Shown here: piece after piece, positions 25,620-35,441 of the stretch
How the letters are laid out: the number at the start of each line of letters is the position of its first letter
Position numbering within the stretch: position 1 is the stretch's first letter
Origin: SBBG01 sp033717875
Lineage (GTDB): Bacteria > Pseudomonadota > Gammaproteobacteria > Ga0077554 > Ga007554
NCBI GenBank assembly: GCA_033717875.1
Contig: JADDKJ010000010.1
Span: forward strand, 27,510-91,509
DNA length: 64,000 bases
Direction of reading: 5' to 3'
The notes under the pieces: generated by a model
Seen by the model: only the letters and a program-made list of their open reading frames with translations
What the model was told of the DNA's origin: nothing
The model's database searches: none
Translations under genes and position numbers: made by a program

Positions 25620-25675
25620 ATTTTACTCCACACGACGTTCAGGGGCGGGTTTTGCACCCGCCCCTGAACCGTTAA

Positions 25676-27052
25676 TTACAACTTCTTGGCCTTCTCGACC
25701 GCCTCTTCGATGCTGCCGACCATGTAGAACGCCTGCTCGGGCAGGTGATCGTATTCACCGTTGACGATGCCCTTGAATCCCGCAATGGTATCTTTCAGCG
25801 ACACGTACTTGCCAGGGCTGCCGGTGAACACTTCGGCGACGAAGAACGGTTGCGACAGGAAGCGCTGGATCTTGCGCGCGCGGGACACGATCAGTTTGTC
25901 GGTCTCGGACAGCTCGTCCATGCCCAGGATGGCGATGATGTCCTTCAGCTCTTTGTAGCGCTGCAAGGTGCCCTGCACGGAACGGGCTACTTCGTAGTGC
26001 TCCTGGCCGACGATCAGCGGATCGAGCTGGCGGCTGGTGGAGTCGAGCGGATCGACGGCGGGGTAGATACCCAGCTCGGCGATCTGACGCGACAGCACCA
26101 CGGTGGCGTCCAAGTGCGAGAAGGTGGTGGCCGGAGACGGATCGGTCAAGTCATCGGCGGGCACGTACACCGCCTGGATCGAGGTGATCGAGCCGGTCTT
26201 GGTCGAGGTGATGCGCTCCTGCAGGATGCCCATCTCATACGCCAGGGTCGGCTGATAACCCACCGCCGACGGCATACGGCCGAGCAGCGCGGACACTTCG
26301 GTGCCGGCCAGGGTGTAACGATAGATGTTGTCGATGAACAGCAGCACGTCGCGGCCTTCCTCGCGGAAGAATTCGGCCATGGTCAGACCGGTGAGCGCCA
26401 CGCGCAGACGGTTGCCCGGCGGCTCGTTCATCTGGCCATAGACCAGCGCCACCTTGTCGAGCACGTTGGACTCGCTCATCTCGTGGTAGAAGTCGTTACC
26501 TTCGCGGGTACGCTCACCCACGCCGGCGAACACCGAGTAACCGGAGTGCTCGATGGCGATGTTGCGGATCAGTTCCATCATGTTGACGGTCTTGCCCACG
26601 CCGGCGCCGCCGAACAGGCCGACCTTGCCGCCCTTGGCGAAGGGGCAGATCAAGTCGATGACCTTGATGCCGGTTTCGAGCAGCTCGGCGGAAGCCGCCA
26701 GATCCTCGAAAGCGGGCGCCTTGCGGTGGATGCTCCAGCGCTGCTCTTCGCCGATCGCACCCTTCTCGTCGATAGGCGCGCCGAGCACGTCCATGATGCG
26801 CCCCAGGGTCTGCTTGCCGACCGGCACGGAAATCGGCGCGCCTGTACCGACCACGGCCAGTTCGCGACGCAGGCCGTCGGTGGAACCCATGGCGATGGTG
26901 CGCACCACGCCGTTGCCGAGCTGCTGCTGCACTTCCAGCGTCAGACCGACATCGGTCACCGCCAGCGCATCATAAATCTTCGGCATCTGGCCATGCGGAA
27001 ACTCCACATCGACCACCGCGCCGATAATCTGTACGATCTTCCCCGAACTCAT
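25676..27052 (-). CDS. atpD: F1F0 ATP synthase beta subunit (catalytic)
   Basis: A 458-residue catalytic subunit. The P-loop GGAGVGKTVNMMELI, the catalytic Glu in GERTREGNDFYHEM, and the DELSEED-like segment (MDELSETDKLIV) are all present. It starts MSSGKIVQIIGAVVDVEFP. Three beta subunits alternate with alpha in F1 and make ATP from the rotation driven by F0. It lies 32 bases after atpG. Confidence 0.99.
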   Translation of the reverse strand: MSSGKIVQIIGAVVDVEFPHGQMPKIYDALAVTDVGLTLEVQQQLGNGVVRTIAMGSTDGLRRELAVVGTGAPISVPVGKQTLGRIMDVLGAPIDEKGAIGEEQRWSIHRKAPAFEDLAASAELLETGIKVIDLICPFAKGGKVGLFGGAGVGKTVNMMELIRNIAIEHSGYSVFAGVGERTREGNDFYHEMSESNVLDKVALVYGQMNEPPGNRLRVALTGLTMAEFFREEGRDVLLFIDNIYRYTLAGTEVSALLGRMPSAVGYQPTLAYEMGILQERITSTKTGSITSIQAVYVPADDLTDPSPATTFSHLDATVVLSRQIAELGIYPAVDPLDSTSRQLDPLIVGQEHYEVARSVQGTLQRYKELKDIIAILGMDELSETDKLIVSRARKIQRFLSQPFFVAEVFTGSPGKYVSLKDTIAGFKGIVNGEYDHLPEQAFYMVGSIEEAVEKAKKL

Positions 27053-27084
27053 TGTTTCAGTTCCTCAAGTAAATATAAAAATCT

Positions 27085-27948
27085 TTAGACTGCCGCCGCG
27101 CCTGCCACAATCTCGGACAGCTCCTGGGTGATCGCCGCCTGACGCGCCTTGTTGTAGACCAGTTGTAAATCGCTAATCAGGTTACCCGCATTCTCGGAGG
27201 CGTTCTTCATCGCCACCATGCGCGCCGCCTGCTCGCAGGAGAGGTTTTCCACCACCCCTTGATAAACCAGCGATTCGACATAGCGCATCAGCAAACCATC
27301 GAGCACGTCCTTGGCATCCGGTTCGTAGAGGTAGTCCCAGTGATGCTTGAGCTGCGGATCTTCCACGCCGTGCACCGGCAACAATTGCTCCACGCGGGGC
27401 TTCTGGGTCATGGTATTGACGAAATCGTTGTACACCAGGAACAGACGGTCGATCTGCCCGCTGTCATAGGCATCCAGCATGACCTTCACGACACCGATCA
27501 GATCCATTACCTGCGGCTTGTCGCCCAAATGCGAGGCATGGGCCACGACGTTGCCGCCCAGCCGCTTGAAAAAGCCTTCCGCCTTGCCGCCGATGGTGCA
27601 CAGGTCGATTTTCACACCTTTGTCGTGCCATTCGCGCATGGCGCGCACCGCCGCCTTGAACAGATTGACGTTCAAGCCGCCGCACAGACCACGGTCGGAC
27701 GAGATGATGATGAAACCAACCCCCTTCTTGACCTCGCGATCTTGCAGGTAGGGATGCTTGTACTCGGGGTGCGCATGGGCCAGATGGCCGATCACATTGC
27801 GGATCTTGGTCGCATAGGGGCGGGCAGCCTCCATGCGATCCTGCGCCTTGCGCATCTTGCTGGCGGCCACCATTTCCATGGCGCGGGTGATCTTCTGAGT
27901 ATTTTTGATACTCTTGATCTTGCTGCGGATCTCTTTGCCGACGGCCAT
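27085..27948 (-). CDS. atpG: F1F0 ATP synthase gamma subunit (rotor)
   Basis: A 287-residue central shaft. The N-terminal helix (KEIRSKIKSIKNTQKITRAMEMVAASKMRKAQDRM) and the C-terminal helix (MVAMKNASENAGNLISDLQLVYNKARQAAITQELSEIVAGAAA) form the coiled coil that turns inside the alpha-beta ring. SDRGLCGGLNVNLF is the conserved Rossmann segment. The 98-base gap to atpA is the longest in the operon and holds an inverted repeat. Confidence 0.98.
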   Translation of the reverse strand: MAVGKEIRSKIKSIKNTQKITRAMEMVAASKMRKAQDRMEAARPYATKIRNVIGHLAHAHPEYKHPYLQDREVKKGVGFIIISSDRGLCGGLNVNLFKAAVRAMREWHDKGVKIDLCTIGGKAEGFFKRLGGNVVAHASHLGDKPQVMDLIGVVKVMLDAYDSGQIDRLFLVYNDFVNTMTQKPRVEQLLPVHGVEDPQLKHHWDYLYEPDAKDVLDGLLMRYVESLVYQGVVENLSCEQAARMVAMKNASENAGNLISDLQLVYNKARQAAITQELSEIVAGAAAV

Positions 27949-27973
27949 TGATTAAACCTCTGTTTACAAGTTT

Positions 27974-28037
27974 CGAGTAGCGAGTGGAAAGTGGCAAGGG
28001 AAAACTTCAACCCTCGCTACCCGTCACTCGTTACTCG
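27974..28037. other. Inverted repeat in the atpA-atpG gap
   Basis: CGAGTAGCGAGT (27974-27985) and ACTCGTTACTCG (28026-28037) are complementary at 11 of 12 positions with a 40-base spacer. The element is in the RNA between atpA and atpG, where it could form a stem that affects stability or relative expression of the two F1 genes. Confidence 0.45.
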
Positions 28038-28046
28038 CAACTGCCT

Positions 28047-29588
<1,542 letters not shown>

Positions 29589-29621
29589 TTACTTATTCCT
29601 CAGTATCTTTTAGAAGTCGGC

Positions 29622-30158
29622 TCAATGCGCCAACGCGCCGGCGAGCTTGCTCAATTGCCCGGTCACAGACCCATCAATCACCAGATCCCCGGCACGGATG
29701 ATCATGCCGCCCAGCAAAGTGTCATCGACCTTGCACACCAGGCTGATGTCGCGCCCCAGACGTTTTTTCAGCGCCTGGATGATCTTCGCCTGCTGCTCGT
29801 CGCTCACCGAGAAGGCGGAAACGACTTCGGCGGTCAGGGTGCGCTCCGCTTCCGCGCGGTAGGACTCGTACAGCGCCGCGATTTCCGGCAACAGGGCAAG
29901 ACGCCGATTTTGGATCAGAACCTTGATCAGGTTTTGCGCCTCGCTCGCAAGGTGCGTACCGCAAACGCCAAGAATCAACTCCTGGATTTGCTCCGGCCGC
30001 ACACGCGGGTTGGAGATCAGCTTTTTCACCCTGGCATCGGCGGCCACCGCCACCGCCAGTTGCAAGCCTTCCGACCATGCGCGCAGTGCGCTCTTGTCAC
30101 GGGCCAGATCGAAAGCGGCTTGTGCGTAGGGGCGGGCAACAGTAGTGTTTTCAGCCAT
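29622..30158 (-). CDS. atpH: F1F0 ATP synthase delta subunit
   Basis: A 178-residue subunit linking the top of F1 to the b-subunit peripheral stalk. The helical N-terminal domain starts ARPYAQAAFDLARD; the C-terminal part has the family motif VDDTLLGGMIIRAGDLVIDGSVTGQLSKL. It starts two bases after the atpF stop codon. Identity is clear from sequence and from its place between atpF and atpA. Confidence 0.98.
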   Translation of the reverse strand: MAENTTVARPYAQAAFDLARDKSALRAWSEGLQLAVAVAADARVKKLISNPRVRPEQIQELILGVCGTHLASEAQNLIKVLIQNRRLALLPEIAALYESYRAEAERTLTAEVVSAFSVSDEQQAKIIQALKKRLGRDISLVCKVDDTLLGGMIIRAGDLVIDGSVTGQLSKLAGALAH

Positions 30159-30160
30159 GG

Positions 30161-30631
30161 CTAGATCTGCGCAATTACGTCATTCAATATATTGCTGTGC
30201 GCCTTGGCATCGACCTCGCGCTTGAGGATTTTGCTGGCACCGGCCACGGCAACCGCCGCCACCTGTCCGCGCAGCTCTTCCTTGACGCGATGAGCCTCAC
30301 GCTCGATCTCGGCCTGGGCGGCGGCGATCATGCGATCGCCTTCGGCACGGGCATTGCCGCGCGCCTCTTCGAGGATCGTATTGGAGCGCTTCTCGGCCTG
30401 GGCGATGATCTCGGCGGCCTTGGCCTTGGCCTGTTGCAACTCTTCCTTGGCGCGCTTTTCAGCGAGCTCAAGGTCGTGCTTGCCTTTTTCCGCCGCAGCA
30501 AGGCCATCCGCGATGCGCTTCTGGCGGTCGTCCAGCATCTTGGACATCGGCCCCCACAGCACCTTGTTCACAAACCAGATCAGCAGCGCGAAGGCGATGA
30601 TCTGGGCTATCAGGGTCGCGGTTATATTCAC
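30161..30631 (-). CDS. atpF: F1F0 ATP synthase b subunit
   Basis: A 156-residue peripheral stalk subunit. A single N-terminal membrane helix (NITATLIAQIIAFALLIWFVNKVLWGPM) is followed by a long charged coiled-coil (AAEKGKHDLELAEKRAKEELQQAKAKAAEII). Only one b-type gene is present, so the stalk is a homodimer, as in E. coli. It lies 45 bases after atpE. Confidence 0.98.
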   Translation of the reverse strand: MNITATLIAQIIAFALLIWFVNKVLWGPMSKMLDDRQKRIADGLAAAEKGKHDLELAEKRAKEELQQAKAKAAEIIAQAEKRSNTILEEARGNARAEGDRMIAAAQAEIEREAHRVKEELRGQVAAVAVAGASKILKREVDAKAHSNILNDVIAQI

Positions 30632-30676
30632 GTTGATATTCCTCTTCGCTCAATCAGCCGGCAGGTGCCTTTGACC

Positions 30677-30970
30677 TTAGCCACCCACCGTCTTGATCGC
30701 GGCTTCCAGGGCGCCAACGAAGGGGTTGGCAAACAGGAACCACATGGCGAACGCCAGGATGATGAACGGGAAAGATTCCATCAGACCGGCGAAGATGAAC
30801 ATATTGGTCATCAGGGCGGGACGCATTTCGGGCTGACGCGCGATGCCTTCCAGCGTCTTGGCGCAGATCAGACCCCAGCCGATCGCGGAGCCGAGGCCGG
30901 CGGCGGCCAGGATAACGCCAACGCCAATCGCGGTGTAGGCATAGATTTGGGCAATCATATCAGGTGTCAT
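30677..30970 (-). CDS. atpE: F1F0 ATP synthase c subunit (proteolipid)
   Basis: A 97-residue hairpin of two membrane helices that forms the ion-driven ring. The loop ARQPEM joins the helices. The ion-binding carboxylate is Glu65 in LMESFPF, where E. coli has Asp61. The position matching Gln32 of sodium-type rings is a Trp, so proton coupling is more likely. The protein is longer than the usual 79-89 residues, with an N-terminal extension (MTPDMIAQIYAYT) and a C-terminal extension (GALEAAIKTVGG). Confidence 0.96.
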   Translation of the reverse strand: MTPDMIAQIYAYTAIGVGVILAAAGLGSAIGWGLICAKTLEGIARQPEMRPALMTNMFIFAGLMESFPFIILAFAMWFLFANPFVGALEAAIKTVGG

Positions 30971-31021
30971 TTCACTGCTCTCCTCAAGTTAAAAATCAAT
31001 CAAATCAAACCAAAGACAATA

Positions 31022-31876
31022 CTAGTGATCATCCGCAGAGGTGTGCGCCATGCCCAGATAGACGATGGTCAACACCATGAAGATGAACGCCTGCAGGGTG
31101 ATCACCAGCAGGTGGAAGATCAGCCAGCCGAGATCAAGAATGACCTGCAAGGGGAACCAGAACGCCGCCGCCGCGCCCACCGCCAGTGTGCCGCCGATCA
31201 GCGCGATGAGCAGGAATACCAGCTCGCCGGCGAACAGGTTGCCGAAGAGTCGCAATGCCAGGCTGAGGGGTTTGGCCAGCTCTTCGATGGCGGTCATGAT
31301 GATGTTGACCGGCACGAAAAATTTGCCGAAAGGATGGAACAGGAACATCTTGAGGTAACCCACCGGCCCCTTGACTTTCAAGCTGTAAAAGATGATCAGG
31401 GCGAACACGGTGAGCGACATGGCCAGCGTGGTGCTCAGATCGGTGGTCGGCACGACCTTGAGGTAGGGAATGCCGATCGCGGCGGCGATGGCCGGCAGCA
31501 GGTCGACCGGGATCAGATCCATGAAATTCATCAGCCATACCCAGACGAAGATCGTCAGCGCCAGGGGCGCGATCAGCGGGTTGTGGCCGGGGAAGGTGTC
31601 CTTGACCTGGGTGCGGACGAAATCGAGGACCATCTCGACGAAGTTCTGAAACCCGCTCGGCACGCCGGGATTGAGGCGGGCGGATACGCGCGCGCCGACG
31701 AAAACGATGAGCGCCGCGAGCAAGTAACTGAAAAACATGGTGTCGAGGTGCCAGGCCCAGAAGCCGGACGCCTGATGGGTCACGGGATCGCAGTCACCGA
31801 CGCACAGATTGGTCAAGTGGTGCTGGATATACTCGACGGTGCTACTGCCGCCGGAATTATGCGCTGCCTCACTCAA
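31022..31876 (-). CDS. atpB: F1F0 ATP synthase a subunit
   Basis: A 284-residue membrane stator of the proton path with five to six hydrophobic segments. The essential arginine is in LALRLFGNLFAGELVFLLIAL, and the last helices carry LGWLIFHLLVITLQAFIFMVLTIVYLGMAH. The hydrophilic N-terminus (SEAAHNSGGSSTVEYIQHHLTNL) is periplasmic. It precedes atpE by about 50 bases. Confidence 0.98.
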   Translation of the reverse strand: MSEAAHNSGGSSTVEYIQHHLTNLCVGDCDPVTHQASGFWAWHLDTMFFSYLLAALIVFVGARVSARLNPGVPSGFQNFVEMVLDFVRTQVKDTFPGHNPLIAPLALTIFVWVWLMNFMDLIPVDLLPAIAAAIGIPYLKVVPTTDLSTTLAMSLTVFALIIFYSLKVKGPVGYLKMFLFHPFGKFFVPVNIIMTAIEELAKPLSLALRLFGNLFAGELVFLLIALIGGTLAVGAAAAFWFPLQVILDLGWLIFHLLVITLQAFIFMVLTIVYLGMAHTSADDH

Positions 31877-31931
31877 TGTTTTTACTCCCGTCGAATACTT
31901 GAATTCGTTATATACGCCCGGCGCGCCACCG

Positions 31932-32315
31932 CTACCGTGCCCTGCTCATCCCCATCAGGTAGACAAGCTGCGCCGCGCCAAAACCGGCGACGGTGGCCAA
32001 TGGGGCCAGCTTGAACACCGCCAGCCCGAGACCAAACAGCGCCAGCACCAGCACAAAGCGCTGCACGGCGCCAAGATACAGCGTAGCCATGACCTGCTTG
32101 GGGTCCCGCTCGGCCGCCTGCGCCGCCGCGCGCTGCACACCGCGGCGCAACAACACCGCCGCGAACATGCTGATAAACCCGCCGTAAAGCGCCGATTGCG
32201 CTTCCCAGGCACCCTTCGCCGCATAAAAACCGGCCGCCACGAGCACGGCGGCAACGGCCTGAAAAACAATGACCCGGCGAGCCTTGTCGGCAATCTGGCG
32301 CTCAGCGCTATCCAC
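31932..32315 (-). CDS. atpI: ATP synthase subunit I (AtpI)
   Basis: A 127-residue membrane protein with about four hydrophobic helices (RVIVFQAVAAVLVAAGFYAAKG, AQSALYGGFISMFAAVLLRR, VQRFVLVLALFGLGLAVFKLAP, TVAGFGAAQLVYLMGM). AtpI helps assemble the c ring in several bacteria and is usually the first atp gene. The start is uncertain: GTG at 32315 lies three bases after the preceding stop, and TTG at 32321 overlaps it. Assignment rests on topology and on its position directly before atpB. Confidence 0.85.
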   Translation of the reverse strand: MDSAERQIADKARRVIVFQAVAAVLVAAGFYAAKGAWEAQSALYGGFISMFAAVLLRRGVQRAAAQAAERDPKQVMATLYLGAVQRFVLVLALFGLGLAVFKLAPLATVAGFGAAQLVYLMGMSRAR

Positions 32316-32317
32316 TC

Positions 32318-32518
32318 TCAACCCCACTTGCTCAGCAGCTTGTGAGCTCTCAGGATGCCGCCGACGAACCCCAGACAACCGAATATGAACATCAACCACG
32401 GCCGGCTATCCAGCCAGGCATCGAAGGCATACCCCAGGAGAAAACCCACGATCACCATTGAAGCCAGATTGGTGCCGACACCCACCAGAAGCCAGCCAAT
32501 TTTCGGAGGGCTGTTCAT
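32318..32518 (-). CDS. AtpZ-like small membrane protein of the ATP synthase operon
   Basis: A 66-residue protein with two membrane helices, LLVGVGTNLASMVIVGFLLGYAFDAWLD and PWLMFIFGCLGFVGGILRAHKLL. The YAFDAWL turn and the GG near the second helix are typical of the F0F1-ATPase-associated AtpZ/AtpQ (ATPase_gene1) family. Such proteins are encoded before atpI and have been linked to ring assembly or ion transport. It is the first gene of the atp run here, 137 bases after parB. Confidence 0.83.
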   Translation of the reverse strand: MNSPPKIGWLLVGVGTNLASMVIVGFLLGYAFDAWLDSRPWLMFIFGCLGFVGGILRAHKLLSKWG

Positions 32519-32655
32519 GACGGCAAAACCGAGGAAAAACCGGGCGGCATTCTACCACCCTGACGCGCCCGTCACAACCCCGGAATGGCTAAATCAAAGT
32601 ATTTTTGGAAAAACGGGGGTACGCTGCAAGGAACTTGCCGCCTTGGAGGCCCCCT

Positions 32656-33525
32656 TTATTTGATGTGCGCAAGAATGCCATCCAGCTCATCCAGGCTGTT
32701 GTAATGAATCACCAGCTTTCCCGTGCCGCGCGCACCCTGCTGCACGTCCACCTTGGCGCCGATCTTTTCGGCAAGGTCTTCCTGTAATCTGCGGATGTCG
32801 GGGTCGACGGCCTTGCTCGCGGCCGGCTTGCCGGAAGGCGGCCCCGCCAGCAAGCGGCGCACCAGTTGCTCGGTCTCGCGCACCGACAGCCCCTTGGCCA
32901 CCACCTGCCGCGCCGCCTCACCCTGTATCGTGCCGGACAAGCCGAGCAGGGCGCGGGCGTGACCCATTTCCAGGTCGCCGTGTTCGAGCATGCGCCTGAC
33001 CTCGCCGGGCAGCTCCAGCAGGCGCAGCAGATTGCTGACGGCGGCGCGCGAGCGGCCCACCGCCTCGGCGGCCTGCTGGTGGGTGAGGGCGAATTCGTCG
33101 ATCAGGCGTTGCAGGGCGCTGGCTTCCTCGATGGGATTGAGGTTTTCGCGCTGGATGTTCTCGATCAGCGCCATGGCGATGGCCGCCTGATCCGGCACGT
33201 CGCGCACCACCGCCGGAATCTCCTGCAAGCCGGCGAGCTGGGCGGCGCGCCAGCGGCGTTCGCCGGCGATGATCTCATAGCGGCCGGGCGCGGCCAGAGG
33301 GCGCACCACGATCGGCTGCACCACGCCCTGGGCGCGGATCGAGCTGGCCAGGTCTTCCAGGCTGTCCGGGTGCATGTCGACGCGCGGCTGGTACTTGCCA
33401 CGCTGGATCAGGTCGACGGGCAAGTTGCGCAATTCTTCGCTGCGCTCTTCGCTCGCCATGGCAGCCTGACTTGCCCCGAGCAAGGCATTGAGCCCGCGGC
33501 CCAATCCGCGTTTTTTTGTCGTCAT
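32656..33525 (-). CDS. parB: Chromosome partitioning protein ParB
   Basis: A 289-residue CTPase and DNA-binding protein that spreads from parS sites. It begins MTTKKRGLGRGLNALLG, a hallmark N-terminus that stimulates ParA. The catalytic GERRWRAAQLAG motif, the NIQRENLNPIEEA segment and the helix-turn-helix (THQQAAEAVGRSRAAVSNLLRLL) are present; the C-terminal dimerisation domain ends at DELDGILAHIK. The start at 33525 was preferred over 33561 because of this conserved N-terminus. It lies 44 bases after parA. Confidence 0.96.
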   Translation of the reverse strand: MTTKKRGLGRGLNALLGASQAAMASEERSEELRNLPVDLIQRGKYQPRVDMHPDSLEDLASSIRAQGVVQPIVVRPLAAPGRYEIIAGERRWRAAQLAGLQEIPAVVRDVPDQAAIAMALIENIQRENLNPIEEASALQRLIDEFALTHQQAAEAVGRSRAAVSNLLRLLELPGEVRRMLEHGDLEMGHARALLGLSGTIQGEAARQVVAKGLSVRETEQLVRRLLAGPPSGKPAASKAVDPDIRRLQEDLAEKIGAKVDVQQGARGTGKLVIHYNSLDELDGILAHIK

Positions 33526-33569
33526 TAGAAACAGTGTCCCTGGTTTTTGTTTTGCGCGCAAAAACAGCG

Positions 33570-34358
33570 CTATACGGCTTCCGTAGCGCGCCCTTGCTTC
33601 TCGCGCCGCAGGATTTCTCCCGCCAGCGCCAGATAAGCCAGCGCGCCACGCGAGGCCTTATCATACAGCAACACCGGCAGGCCATGGCTGGGCGCCTCCG
33701 CCAGGCGCACGTTGCGCGGGATGACGGTGCGATAGACCTGTTCGCCGAAGTGCTGGGTGAGCTGTTCGGAAACCTCGTTGGCGAGGTTGTTGCGCGGATC
33801 GAACATGGTGCGCAGCAGTCCTTCGATGGCCAGCCCCGGATTGAGCGCGACGCGGATCTGGTCGATGGTCTCCATCAGCGCCGTCAATCCCTCCAGGGCA
33901 TAGTATTCGCACTGCATGGGAATGATCACCGAGTCGGCGGCGACCAAGGCATTGACGGTGAGCATGTTCAGCGACGGCGGGCAGTCGACGATGATGTAAT
34001 CGTAATCCGGCTGCGCCGCCTGCAACGCCTGGCGCAAACGCTGCTCACGCGCCGGTTGTGACATCAGATGCACTTCGGCGGCGGTGAGATCGGCGTTGGC
34101 GGGCACCAGGGCATAACCCGCCCGCCCCGCCGCGACGGCGACGCCGGCCACGTCGCGCTCGCCGAGCAGCAGCTCGTAACTGGAAAATTCCAGCGCCGCC
34201 TTGTCGACGCCGCTGCCCATCGTGGCATTGCCCTGGGGGTCGAGATCGACCAGCAGCACCCGCCGCTTGGTGGCCGCCAGCGAGGCGGCGAGGTTGACGC
34301 TGGTGGTGGTCTTGCCCACCCCGCCCTTTTGGTTGGCTACCGCGATAATTCTGGTCAT
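33570..34358 (-). CDS. parA: Chromosome partitioning ATPase ParA (Soj)
   Basis: A 262-residue deviant Walker ATPase. The motif KGGVGKTTTSVNLAASLA (signature Lys plus P-loop) is at about residues 11-28; Walker A' and B are seen in VLLVDLDPQGN and YIIVDCPPSLN. Its ATP-dependent DNA binding drives origin segregation together with ParB. The 182-bp fold-back element ends 12 bases upstream of its ATG, separating it from rsmG, with which it would normally share a transcript. Confidence 0.97.
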   Translation of the reverse strand: MTRIIAVANQKGGVGKTTTSVNLAASLAATKRRVLLVDLDPQGNATMGSGVDKAALEFSSYELLLGERDVAGVAVAAGRAGYALVPANADLTAAEVHLMSQPAREQRLRQALQAAQPDYDYIIVDCPPSLNMLTVNALVAADSVIIPMQCEYYALEGLTALMETIDQIRVALNPGLAIEGLLRTMFDPRNNLANEVSEQLTQHFGEQVYRTVIPRNVRLAEAPSHGLPVLLYDKASRGALAYLALAGEILRREKQGRATEAV

Positions 34359-34370
34359 ATAGTCAGTGTC

Positions 34371-34552
34371 ATCCTAAAAACAGCGGTTGGAGCCTACTGC
34401 GAATGCCTGATGTACCGAATCTGCGCGAGAAAATCGCAAAATCTGTCCTCACCGTAGCACAGGGCTACGGCTGCGGAATATTTTGCGATTTTCTCGCCCA
34501 TCTTCAGCACCTTAGTCATTCTCGCTACGGCTCCAATCGCCGTTTTTAGGAC
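34371..34552 (+). mobile_element. 182-bp fold-back (MITE-like) element, copy 2
   Basis: Same length and architecture as the element at 9111-9292, in reverse orientation. The terminal repeat at 34371-34394 is ATCCTAAAAACAGCGGTTGG-AGCC and the other end (34529-34552) is its imperfect complement. Internal stems GCGAGAAAATCGC... / ...GCGATTTTCTCGC and CCGTAGC/GCTACGG are conserved. The right end lies inside the last codons of rsmG: the TCC-TAA of the terminal repeat provides that gene's final serine and stop codon. Confidence 0.85.
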
Positions 34553-35238
34553 CATTTGGCAGTTGTGACGCATACGAGATGCCGCGCCGCATCCAGACCT
34601 GGCACATGCAGCGCATGCACTTCCGTCACCTTGAAACCCGGCGACATCGCGGCCAGCTCGGCCACCGGATATTCACCCTTCATGGCCAGCATCACGCCAG
34701 CGGGACGGCACAAGCGGCCAGCGGCGCCGAGCATTTCAGACAGCTCGGCGAACGCCCGCGAGATCACGGTATCGAATAGCTGCGCCGGGTGATATTCCTC
34801 GACCCGGCACGTCTCGACGGTGACATTCTTCAGCCCGAGTTCGGCCACCACCTGGATGAGGAAGCGGGTCTTCTTGCGGTTGCTGTCGAGCAGCACAAAG
34901 CGCCACTCGGGCAAGGCCAGCGCCAAGGGAATACCAGGCAAGCCAGCGCCCGTGCCCACATCCAGCACGCGCGACCCTTTAATGTACGGCAGCACGGCCA
35001 GGCTGTCGAGCAAATGTCGCGTCACCATCTGCATCGGATCACGCACCGCCGTCAGATTATAAGCGCGATTCCACTTGGCGAGCAGCGCGATGTAGGCAAG
35101 CATCCTGGCCTGCGTCTCGTCCGGCAGATGCAAGCCCATCTGTTGCAGGCCCTCGGCCAGCACGACGGACAAGGGAATGTCTGGCGATGCGCGCCCGCCC
35201 CGCCCCGCCGACATGGGTGATTTTTTGCGTTTATACAT
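34546..35238 (-). CDS. rsmG: 16S rRNA (guanine-527-N7)-methyltransferase
   Basis: A 230-residue methyltransferase (GidB) that modifies G527 of 16S rRNA. SAM motif I is VLDVGTGAGLPGIPLALALP; NLTAVRDPMQMVTRHLLDSL is the family fingerprint. ATG at 35238 is chosen (MYKRKKSP); ATG at 35214 is a shorter alternative. The last residues (TTAKWS) and the TAA stop run into the terminal repeat of the fold-back element, so the original C-terminus may have been altered. Unlike most relatives, it is not preceded by mnmG. Confidence 0.95.
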   Translation of the reverse strand: MYKRKKSPMSAGRGGRASPDIPLSVVLAEGLQQMGLHLPDETQARMLAYIALLAKWNRAYNLTAVRDPMQMVTRHLLDSLAVLPYIKGSRVLDVGTGAGLPGIPLALALPEWRFVLLDSNRKKTRFLIQVVAELGLKNVTVETCRVEEYHPAQLFDTVISRAFAELSEMLGAAGRLCRPAGVMLAMKGEYPVAELAAMSPGFKVTEVHALHVPGLDAARHLVCVTTAKWS

Positions 35239-35441
35239 GATCAAGTACCGGGCAAAATCCTGGCAACTACTGACGGGCACCCCTAAAAATCCGCTGAAGC
35301 CGCGATGGCGGCGTTGCCCCTATATAACAGGGGGTGCTCAAAATGCTCATGTACTCCGTGTACACTGCGCTTTTTCACCCATTTCCGTCTGGCCCTCGCG
35401 GCTTGATCGGATTTTTAGAGATGCCCTGCTACCATTATGCC

